Part shown: positions 30,101 to 42,100 of the stretch, piece after piece
How the letters are laid out: the number at the start of each line of letters is the position of its first letter
How positions within the stretch are numbered: position 1 is the stretch's first letter
DNA from: Ascidia mentula
Taxonomy: Eukaryota; Chordata; Ascidiacea; Phlebobranchia; Ascidiidae
Length of the DNA stretch: 64,000 nt
Direction of reading: 5' to 3'
Assembly: GCA_947561715.1 (NCBI GenBank)
Contig: OX387199.1
Coordinates: forward strand, 10,607,001 to 10,671,000
Made by a program: the position numbers and the translations under genes
The notes under the pieces: generated by a model
Told to the model about the DNA's origin: nothing
The model's input: the letters and a program-made list of their open reading frames with translations, nothing else
Database searches by the model: none

Positions 30101-33100
30101 ATCCAAAACTCGTGCAGTTTTTGCAAACAACGCAAGGTACGATGTTTTTGCAAGACTCCTGCTGGCAAGAGTCGCCTGTACCGCAAGGTGGCGCACATGT
30201 AGAGTCTGTAACAAATTCTTGTTGGTCGACTGGTGGAATATCTGGACATTCACCGTCGCTATTTCCATCCCCGTTGCAGTTTCCTGTGTGAAATTTGTCA
30301 CAATGCAATAACCCAATCACTATAAGAAAACCTTTTAAAATCACTTAAACCTACCACATAAACCTGATGTTCCATTTTCGGTGTGACTCGAATACTGATA
30401 GATGTCAAAACTTCCTGTTGCATTGGGATTTGTCGCAACTTCCGGGTTTCGATATTCCACCAATAAACCGATCGGTGATATATCCAACGTTATATGTGTG
30501 GCATACGCAATGGAACCGTGGTTAATTACACTTCGTTCTAACTTCAAACCGCCTTGATCGTATCCGGTAATAACGACGTCATTAAGTTCGACCTACATCA
30601 TCACAATTTAGTAAGAAGAACAAAAGAGATACTGACGTATCCAAATAATACAGATAAACAAACCTGGCTGGTGATTGGAAATATTTCAAACATGAAACTG
30701 TAATATCTAACAGATACACTTTCCAAACAAAGTTGGTTGGCAGTAAATTGTCTTGCTGGATATAATTCAGTGCAGAAGCCCTGCTTGGCAGTCACTTCGT
30801 AATCGTCACTGTCCACTGGCTAAAAATTAAATAACAATTACTTTAAATGAACCGAGGATGGTTTTGTTATTTAGTGACAAAAACATAATTGATTTCTAAA
30901 CACTCCGTATTTTCTAACAATAGAAAAAGAACATATTTCGCAACATGCAAACTATCAATGTAAAAAACTTTAAAACTAACAACATAAACAAAAGAATCTT
31001 TTGCCAAACAAGTAATCCATGCGTTTAAAACACTTGAAATCATTTTGGGAAGTTAAATAATAGATTTGGAAATAACAAAATCATATTTGTAGAAAACTCA
31101 CCTTTGTTACAAGGTAGGTACAATTTCCTGTAAAGTCCAAGGCTTGTTTGCATTGAAATATTTCGGGATTTCCAGTTCCGAGGCCACTACATTTGCCTTT
31201 AATAAAGTTGTCAAACGTAAAAAACATATAAACAAATAATTTCTTCCTCAAGTTCACTTACATCTACATTCGTACTCTTCACAACAAGTCGAATTGGATT
31301 TCAAAACCCTTTCCTGATCATCGCCGCATGTTATGTTTGAACACGTCTTGGGGACTGCAACAAAATAAACAAACTGTATCAGGCGACAAAATTCATGAAA
31401 CACAAAGTAAAAAGCACGAAAGTCTGTTAAGGACCTATATAGGTATTAAATGGGGCAAATTCTGTTTTCAAGGCCCTCTGCAATAATGCACCTGGTGACT
31501 GTTCCACTTGTTTCCCAACAACCGTTGATGGGTCTTGTGACTTACATAGGGACCTAATATTCTTCAAGGTTAAAAAAAAAAATTGCTGCTCCTGGATGAA
31601 ACTGTACAGAGCAAGGACTTGTTACGCCTCCTGGAAGATCATATCACTAACAGGGGGGGTCATAACCATCCCTGGAGGGTTACTTACGTACTTTTTCAGC
31701 AGCTAACTTTGATGCCATTGCATAGAGAAAAGTTGGGACTTACACAAAAACGCAAATGAGTGGGCAGTTAAACGATTCAATTTTCTGCAAAATTAGGTTT
31801 CATTTTTTGTTGCTTGTTTTACCAAAATACTGAGTAACCAGGGTGGCAAATGGCCCCAGGGGTGCGGCTAAACCATTTTTTCACACACTAATTTTCATTA
31901 AAATTTGTAGATATGGGATGAATCTTTCATAAAATCAAAAATGATTGGACACTTAAACGATTCATTTTCCACAAATACAGCCTGATTTTTTTGCTCCATT
32001 TTCACCATAATTTTCAGCAGCACTCACCATCAAGTAACTACCTCATTAAAATAGCCCAAAACCCCACTAAAACTGCCCCAAACATCCTAAAATTCGCCAT
32101 GACAACAGCACGCACATGTGCGCTCATTCAACCGTAAATTTAACTTAATTGCGTCACTGCTTTGCTTGCTGATGCATGACTTTGCATTGTGACACAGGTC
32201 TACACGTTGGGCATTTCCCAGCACCAAAACTAATTTTCAAAGAAATACCAATATGCGTCCTTCAGAAATATCATAAAACAGCAAAAATGATTCATTTTCT
32301 ATTTTGACTTACCACACTTGTTTACGATCCCACAACAAATATCATCATAGTCAAACACTTCTTCTCCACAAACGCCACAATCAATATTAGGACAAGTGTA
32401 TGTTGGTTCATATTCTATAGATGGACAATTGGACAGATTTCGACTGACAACCACAATCTCTTGACAGTCCGGATCGTTAGGATCAGGAAGGGTATCTCCC
32501 ACCTTCACAAATTAACAATAAAGAGTTATGACAACACTAAAGATAACCCGAAAACTATCACCACTTGACCCATACCTCATACTGAATACCGTCGATCGTA
32601 TAATATATGCATTCTGAAAAACATAAAGTGTAAAACTGGGAAATGTGTTGAGAATGAAATGGTTGTCTTACCGCATCTGTAAGTATGACAGCAACTGCTG
32701 CCAACTGGATCGTATTCGTGGCGAAAGTCATTGACGCCATTAGGACAATCCGGTGGACCCGCACACTGGCCAATATTTCGTGAAATTGTTGTGAAGCAAT
32801 TATCGTCTGGATTCGGTTGACACGTATACTCCATGCACCCATCAGTCCAAGTCTCACCAACCTAAATTTAACGCACTTTCTTGTAAACTGGCGACATAAC
32901 AAGTGATTTCAAACCTTACCTGATATGTTGTATCTCCAACAACACACCCCGAACATACTATAATACCAAAACAAGAAATAATTGAAAGAAACAATACACT
33001 TGAGTTTGATAAACGATTTACTCACCGCATCTTCCTGTGAAAATTGTACATCCGCAATCATCGGTCTGATTAGTTTCAGGAATAAAGTTGGTGTTTATAT

Positions 33101-36100
33101 CACTGCATGGAGGTGTATCGTCACAGCAACCTAATTAAACAAAACCATTTGACCTCGACCTTGTCGAAACGGTTTCATCTTTAGTAAAATACATACATTC
33201 TTCCTTCACACATTCACTTTCACTTGAAGTTTTCAAAACGTAACCCTGAGGACATTCGCATTTGGAAACAATATTTGTTTCACATCCTTCAGCCTGTCGA
33301 AGATATAAGTCTGGTTTAAGGTATCATCTGCAGGAAATGATAACAACTAACTATCTCATACCGATTGTGGCGCCGTAGGAGGATTGTAAGTATAGGAGGG
33401 ATAATGTTCAAAGAAGGAAGCGTGCCATGCAGGAGTGCTGGAAGCAACAACGTGATCACACGTTTTCTCACAACTATCCACACAAACTTGATAAACTTGA
33501 TCACCAGGACAGGATCCAGTTTCTAAAATTAATTTAAACAGTCGTGATTGACATTTCTGTTACGATGCACAATAAAATATTCATGTACCAGTGTCGCAAT
33601 TAAAAACGGAATCATAATCTTCACAATATCCTTCGTTTTCACAATATGAAACATGTTGTTGAATAAAGTTGGACGTGCAAATGGTACATTGAGCTTCGAT
33701 GGCCGACAGATCGTCTGCATCGGTGTAACATTGCTCCTCGTAACATTGAATTTCTAATTGACTGACATCGATCCCTTGATGACATTGGGCTGGAATCAAT
33801 TTAATATGGTTGTATTACGCACACATACAGTTTCGGTGTTGTCGTACTAAAGTCTTGTAACACTTACCAAATGCAGCATTACTCAATTCCAAACATGGGT
33901 CATTAAATCCAAAACTCGTGCAGTTTTTGCAAACAACGCAAGGTACGATGTTTTTGCAAGACTCCTGCTGGCAAGAGTCGCCTGTACCGCAAGGTGGCGC
34001 ACATGTAGAGTCTGTAACAAATTCTTGTTGGTCGACTGGTGGAATATCTGGACATTCACCGTCGCTATTTCCATCCCCGTTGCAGTTTCCTGTGTGAAAT
34101 TTGTCACAATGCAATAACCCAATCACTATAAGAAAACCTTTTAAAATCACTTAAACCTACCGCATAAACCTGATGTTCCATTTTCGGTGTGACTCGAATA
34201 CTGATAGATGTCAAAACTTCCTGTTGCATTGGGATTTGTCGCAACTTCCGGGTTTCGATATTCCACCAATAAACCGATCGGTGATATATCCAACGTTATA
34301 TGTGTGGCATACGCAATGGAACCGTGGTTAATTACACTTCGTTCTAACTTCAAACCGCCTTGATCGTATCCGGTAATAACGACGTCATTAAGTTCGACCT
34401 ACATCATCACAATTTAGTAAGAAGAACAAAAGAGATACTGACGTATCCAAATAATACAGATAAACAAACCTGGCTGGTGATTGGAAATATTTCAAACATG
34501 AAACTGTAATATCTAACAGATACACTTTCCAAACAAAGTTGGTTGGCAGTAAATTGTCTTGCTGGATATAATTCAGTGCAGAAGCCCTGCTTGGCAGTCA
34601 CTTCGTAATCGTCACTGTCCACTGGCTAAAAATTAAATAACAATTACTTTAAATGAACCGAGGATGGTTTTGTTATTTAGTGACAAAAACATAATTGATT
34701 TCTAAACACTCCGTATTTTCTAACAATAGAAAAAGAACATATTTCGCAACATGCAAACTATCAATGTAAAAAACTTTAAAACTAACAACATAAACAAAAG
34801 AATCTTTTGCCAAACAAGTAATCCATGCGTTTAAAACACTTGAAATCATTTTGGGAAGTTAAATAATAGATTTGGAAATAACAAAATCATATTTGTAGAA
34901 AACTCACCTTTGTTACAAGGTAGGTACAATTTCCTGTAAAGTCCAAGGCTTGTTTGCATTGAAATATTTCGGGATTTCCAGTTCCGAGGCCACTACATTT
35001 GCCTTTAATAAAGTTGTCAAACGTAAAAAACATATAAACAAATAATTTCTTCCTCAAGTTCACTTACATCTACATTCGTACTCTTCACAACAAGTCGAAT
35101 TGGATTTCAAAACCCTTTCCTGATCATCGCCGCATGTTATGTTTGAACACGTCTTGGGGACTGCAACAAAATAAACAAACTGTATCAGGCGACAAAATTC
35201 ATGAAACACAAAGTAAAAAGCACGAAAGTCTGTTAAGGACCTATATAGGTATTAAATGGGGCAAATTCTGTTTTCAAGGCCCTCTGCAATAATGCACCTG
35301 GTGACTGTTCCACTTGTTTCCCAACAACCGTTGATGGGTCTTGTGACTTACATAGGGACCTAATATTCTTCAAGGTTAAAAAAAAAAATTGCTGCTCCTG
35401 GATGAAACTGTACAGAGCAAGGACTTGTTACGCCTCCTGGAAGATCATATCACTAACAGGGGGGGTCATAACCATCCCTGGAGGGTTACTTACGTACTTT
35501 TTCAGCAGCTAACTTTGATGCCATTGCATAGAGAAAAGTTGGGACTTACACAAAAACGCAAATGAGTGGGCAGTTAAACGATTCAATTTTCTGCAAAATT
35601 AGGTTTCATTTTTTGTTGCTTGTTTTACCAAAATACTGAGTAACCAGGGTGGCAAATGGCCCCAGGGGTGCGGCTAAACCATTTTTTCACACACTAATTT
35701 TCATTAAAATTTGTAGATATGGGATGAATCTTTCATAAAATCAAAAATGATTGGACACTTAAACGATTCATTTTCCACAAATACAGCCTGATTTTTTTGC
35801 TCCATTTTCACCATAATTTTCAGCAGCACTCACCATCAAGTAACTACCTCATTAAAATAGCCCAAAACCCCACTAAAACTGCCCCAAACATCCTAAAATT
35901 CGCCATGACAACAGCACGCACATGTGCGCTCATTCAACCGTAAATTTAACTTAATTGCGTCACTGCTTTGCTTGCTGATGCATGACTTTGCATTGTGACA
36001 CAGGTCTACACGTTGGGCATTTCCCAGCACCAAAACTAATTTTCAAAGAAATACCAATATGCGTCCTTCAGAAATATCATAAAACAGCAAAAATGATTCA

Positions 36101-39100
36101 TTTTCTATTTTGACTTACCACACTTGTTTACGATCCCACAACAAATATCATCATAGTCAAACACTTCTTCTCCACAAACGCCACAATCAATATTAGGACA
36201 AGTGTATGTTGGTTCATATTCTATAGATGGACAATTGGACAGATTTCGACTGACAACCACAATCTCTTGACAGTCCGGATCGTTAGGATCAGGAAGGGTA
36301 TCTCCCACCTTCACAAATTAACAATAAAGAGTTATGACAACACTAAAGATAACCCGAAAACTATCACCACTTGACCCATACCTCATACTGAATACCGTCG
36401 ATCGTATAATATATGCATTCTGAAAAACATAAAGTGTAAAACTGGGAAATGTGTTGAGAATGAAATGGTTGTCTTACCGCATCTGTAAGTATGACAGCAA
36501 CTGCTGCCAACTGGATCGTATTCGTGGCGAAAGTCATTGACGCCATTAGGACAATCCGGTGGACCCGCACACTGGCCAATATTTCGTGAAATTGTTGTGA
36601 AGCAATTATCGTCTGGATTCGGTTGACACGTATACTCCATGCACCCATCAGTCCAAGTCTCACCAACCTAAATTTAACGCACTTTCTTGTAAACTGGCGA
36701 CATAACAAGTGATTTCAAACCTTACCTGATATGTTGTATCTCCAACAACACACCCCGAACATACTATAATACCAAAACAAGAAATAATTGAAAGAAACAA
36801 TACACTTGAGTTTGATAAACGATTTACTCACCGCATCTTCCTGTGAAAATTGTACATCCGCAATCATCGGTCTGATTAGTTTCAGGAATAAAGTTGGTGT
36901 TTATATCACTGCATGGAGGTGTATCGTCACAGCAACCTAATTAAACAAAACCATTTGACCTCGACCTTGTCGAAACGGTTTCATCTTTAGTAAAATACAT
37001 ACATTCTTCCTTCACACATTCACTTTCACTTGAAGTTTTCAAAACGTAACCCTGAGGACATTCGCATTTGGAAACAATATTTGTTTCACATCCTTCAGCC
37101 TGTCGAAGATATAAGTCTGGTTTAAGGTATCATCTGCAGGAAATGATAACAACTAACTATCTCATACCGATTGTGGCGCCGTAGGAGGATTGTAAGTATA
37201 GGAGGGATAATGTTCAAAGAAGGAAGCGTGCCATGCAGGAGTGCTGGAAGCAACAACGTGATCACACGTTTTCTCACAACTATCCACACAAACTTGATAA
37301 ACTTGATCACCAGGACAGGATCCAGTTTCTAAAATTAATTTAAACAGTCGTGATTGACATTTCTGTTACGATGCACAATAAAATATTCATGTACCAGTGT
37401 CGCAATTAAAAACGGAATCATAATCTTCACAATATCCTTCGTTTTCACAATATGAAACATGTTGTTGAATAAAGTTGGACGTGCAAATGGTACATTGAGC
37501 TTCGATGGCCGACAGATCGTCTGCATCGGTGTAACATTGCTCCTCGTAACATTGAATTTCTAATTGACTGACATCGATCCCTTGATGACATTGGGCTGGA
37601 ATCAATTTAATATGGTTGTATTACGCACACATACAGTTTCGGTGTTGTCGTACTAAAGTCTTGTAACACTTACCAAATGCAGCATTACTCAATTCCAAAC
37701 ATGGGTCATTAAATCCAAAACTCGTGCAGTTTTTGCAAACAACGCAAGGTACGATGTTTTTGCAAGACTCCTGCTGGCAAGAGTCGCCTGTACCGCAAGG
37801 TGGCGCACATGTAGAGTCTGTAACAAATTCTTGTTGGTCGACTGGTGGAATATCTGGACATTCACCGTCGCTATTTCCATCCCCGTTGCAGTTTCCTGTG
37901 TGAAATTTGTCACAATGCAATAACCCAATCACTATAAGAAAACCTTTTAAAATCACTTAAACCTACCGCATAAACCTGATGTTCCATTTTCGGTGTGACT
38001 CGAATACTGATAGATGTCAAAACTTCCTGTTGCATTGGGATTTGTCGCAACTTCCGGGTTTCGATATTCCACCAATAAACCGATCGGTGATATATCCAAC
38101 GTTATATGTGTGGCATACGCAATGGAACCGTGGTTAATTACACTTCGTTCTAACTTCAAACCGCCTTGATCGTATCCGGTAATAACGACGTCATTAAGTT
38201 CGACCTACATCATCACAATTTAGTAAGAAGAACAAAAGAGATACTGACGTATCCAAATAATACAGATAAACAAACCTGGCTGGTGATTGGAAATATTTCA
38301 AACATGAAACTGTAATATCTAACAGATACACTTTCCAAACAAAGTTGGTTGGCAGTAAATTGTCTTGCTGGATATAATTCAGTGCAGAAGCCCTGCTTGG
38401 CAGTCACTTCGTAATCGTCACTGTCCACTGGCTAAAAATTAAATAACAATTACTTTAAATGAACCAAGGATGGTTTTGTTATTTAGTGACAAAAACATAA
38501 TTGATTTCTAAACACTCCGTATTTTCTAACAATAGAAAAAGAACATATTTCGCAACATGCAAACTATCAATGTAAAAAACTTTAAAACTAACAACATAAA
38601 CAAAAGAATCTTTTGCCAAACAAGTAATCCATGCGTTTAAAACACTTGAAATCATTTTGGGAAGTTAAATAATAGATTTGGAAATAACAAAATCATATTT
38701 GTAGAAAACTCACCTTTGTTACAAGGTAGGTACAATTTCCTGTAAAGTCCAAGGCTTGTTTGCATTGAAATATTTCGGGATTTCCAGTTCCGAGGCCACT
38801 ACATTTGCCTTTAATAAAGTTGTCAAACGTAAAAAACATATAAACAAATAATTTCTTCCTCAAGTTCACTTACATCTACATTCGTACTCTTCACAACAAG
38901 TCGAATTGGATTTCAAAACCCTTTCCTGATCATCGCCGCATGTTATGTTTGAACACGTCTTGGGGACTGCAACAAAATAAACAAACTGTATCAGGCGACA
39001 AAATTCATTAAACACAAAGTAAAAAGCACGAAAGTCTGTTAAGGACCTATATAGGTATTAAATGGGGCAAATTCTGTTTTCAAGGCCCTCTGCAATAATG

Positions 39101-42100
39101 CACCTGGTGACTGTTCCACTTGTTTCCCAACAACCGTTGATGGGTCTTGTGACTTACATAGGGACCTAATATTCTTCAAGGTTAAAAAAAAAAATTGCTG
39201 CTCCTGGATGAAACTGTACAGAGCAAGGACTTGTTACGCCTCCTGGAAGATCATATCACTAACAGGGGGGGTCATAACCATCCCTGGAGGGTTACTTACG
39301 TACTTTTTCAGCAGCTAACTTTGATGCCATTGCATAGAGAAGAGTTGGGACTTACACAAAAACGCAAATGAGTGGGCAGTTAAACGATTCAATTTTCTGC
39401 AAAATTAGGTTTCATTTTTTGTTGCTTGTTTTACCAAAATACTGAGTAACCAGGGTGGCAAATGGCCCCAGGGGTGCGGCTAAACCATTTTTTCACACAC
39501 TAATTTTCATTAAAATTTGTAGATATGGGATGAATCTTTCATAAAATCAAAAATGATTGGACACTTAAACGATTCATTTTCCACAAATACAGCCTGATTT
39601 TTTTGCTCCATTTTCACCATAATTTTCAGCAGCACTCACCATCAAGTAACTACCTCATTAAAATAGCCCAAAACCCCACTAAAACTGCCCCAAACATCCT
39701 AAAATTCGCCATGACAACAACACGCACATGTGCGCTCATTCAACCGTAAATTTAACTTAATTGCGTCACTGCTTTGCTTGCTGATGCATGACTTTGCATT
39801 GTGACACAGGTCTACACGTTGGGCATTTCCCAGCACCAAAACTTATTTTCATAGAAATACCAATATGCGTCCTTCACAAATATCATAAAACAGCAAAAAT
39901 GATTCATTTTCTATTTTGACTTACCACACTTGTTTACGATCCCACAACAAATATCATCATAGTCAAACACTTCTTCTCCACAATCGCCACAATCAATATT
40001 AGGACAAGTGTATGTTGGTTCATATTCTATAGATGGACAATTGGACAGATTTCGACTGACAACCACAATCTCTTGACAGTCCGGATCGTTAGGATCAGGA
40101 AGGGTATCTCCCACCTTCACAAATTAACAATAAAGAGTTATGACAACACTAAAGATAACCCGAAACTTATCACCACTTGACCCATACCTCATACTGAATA
40201 CCGTCGATCGTATAATATTTGCATTCTGAAAAACATTAAGTGTAAAACTGGGAAATGTGTTGAGAATGAAATGGTTGTCTTACCGCATCTGTAAGTATGA
40301 CAGCAACTGCTGCCAACTGGATCGTATTCGTGGCGAAAGTCATTGACGCCATTAGGACAATCCGGTGGACCCGCACACTGGCCAATATTTCGTGAAATTG
40401 TTGTGAAGCAATTATCGTCTGGATTCGGTTGACACGTATACTCCATGCACCCATCAGTCCAAGTCTCACCAACCTAAATTTAACGCACTTTCTTGTAAAC
40501 TGGCGACATAACAAGTGATTTCAAACCTTACCTGATATGTTGTATCTCCAACAACACACCCCGAACATACTATAATACCAAAACAAGAAATAATTGAAAG
40601 AAACAATACACTTGAGTTTGATAAACGATTTACTCACCGCATCTTCCTGTGAAAATTGTACATCCGCAATCATCGGTCTGATTAGTTTCAGGAATAAAGT
40701 TGGTGTTTATATCACTGCATGGAGGTGTATCGTCACAGCAACCTAATTAAATAAAACCATTTGACCTCGACCTTGTCGAAAAGGTTTCATCTTTAGTAAA
40801 ATACATACATTCTTCCTCCACACATTCACTTTCACTTGAAGTTTTTAAAACGTAACCCTGAGGACATTCGCATTTGGAAACAATAATCGTTTCGCATTCG
40901 TACTGTAGAAAAAATTACAGTGTTTGTTTTTGTTATAGGCTCTATGACAAAAGTATTTACGGCTTGCGGTGCATTGGGAGGATTGTAAATATAGGAGGGA
41001 TAATGTTCAAAGAAGGAAGCGTGCCATGCAGGAGTGCTGGAAGCAACAACGTGATCGCACGTTTTCTCACAACTATCCACACAAACAGCAAAAACCTGAT
41101 TTCCCGGGCAAGTTCCAGTTTCTGGCGAGAAACAAGAACTTATATTTCAATCTAGCAAAAACTTGATTTACAAACTACATTAAAAATATGTTACTCAGAT
41201 TAAGACCTCGAATTGATTGTTTTTTTGCTCTTTGTTTTTTTTAATTGATATAAATCTGTTTATTTCGACAAAGCCATACCCTTGATATTTTGATTTTGGT
41301 CGAAGTGTTTTAACATTATTTAGGAATAAACTAGGAATATATTCATATGTTAGTACCCGACGAGTCAACAACCTCTTGTACCGAAATGCATTGATTTTTT
41401 TTTAAATTAAACTTTCCGAAATTGTTGTCATAAAATTTAATTTGGTAGTCAACAGAATGTACCAGTGTCGCAGTTAAATTCAGAGTTGTAATCTTCACAA
41501 TATCCTTCGTTTTCACAATGAGAAATATGTTGTTGAATAAAGTTGGACGTGCAAATGGTACATTGAGCTTCGATGGCGGACAGATCGTCATCGTCAGAAA
41601 AACATTGGTCTTGGTAGCAGAGTTCCATCAGCCGAGTAAAGTCAACATCTTGGTGACACTCAGCTGAAAAATAATGATTTAAATTAAATTGCTTTATGTT
41701 TGTACTGCACTGTGTTAAAATTACACATATATTCACAACACTTACCTAGAATGGAATTACTTAGTGCTATACATGGGTCACCAAATCCGTAGTCACTACA
41801 GTTTTTGCAGGTTACGCAAGGTACCACGTTCTTGCATTCCTCAGTTTGGCAGCTGTCGCCAGTTCCGCATGGTGGCGGGCAAGTGTCGTCTTCGATAAAA
41901 TCTTCTAGATTTATATCCGGGAACTCCGGGCAATTTTCTTCTTCCTCTTCGTTCGTGTTACAGTTTCCTAAAAAAAAATTAATCATTTTACGCTGTAAAA
42001 AGATTGTATTCCGCGTCGCCATTCCAAAGTTTACAGCAAAAATCATGCGTGAGTTGATGTCCGATGTCAATGTTAAAAAAGTATCCTACAATAAACCGGA

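Larger units (their letters stand above)
1..41121. repeat. Tandem array of ~3.8-kb units (11 complete, 1 partial)
   Basis: The exon-13 landmark recurs at 207, 4022, 7835, 11640, 15445, 19202, 23008, 26813, 29783, 33589 and 37395. Steps are 3815, 3813, 3805, 3805, 3757, 3806, 3806, 2970, 3806 and 3806 bp. Introns are about as conserved as exons, so similarity reflects recent DNA exchange and not only selection on protein. Confidence 0.97.

Noticed and set aside
1-41121. CRISPR-like or satellite interpretation of the periodic repeats
   Set aside because: The period is about 3.8 kb, with intact exons and splice sites in each unit; there are no short repeats with spacers.
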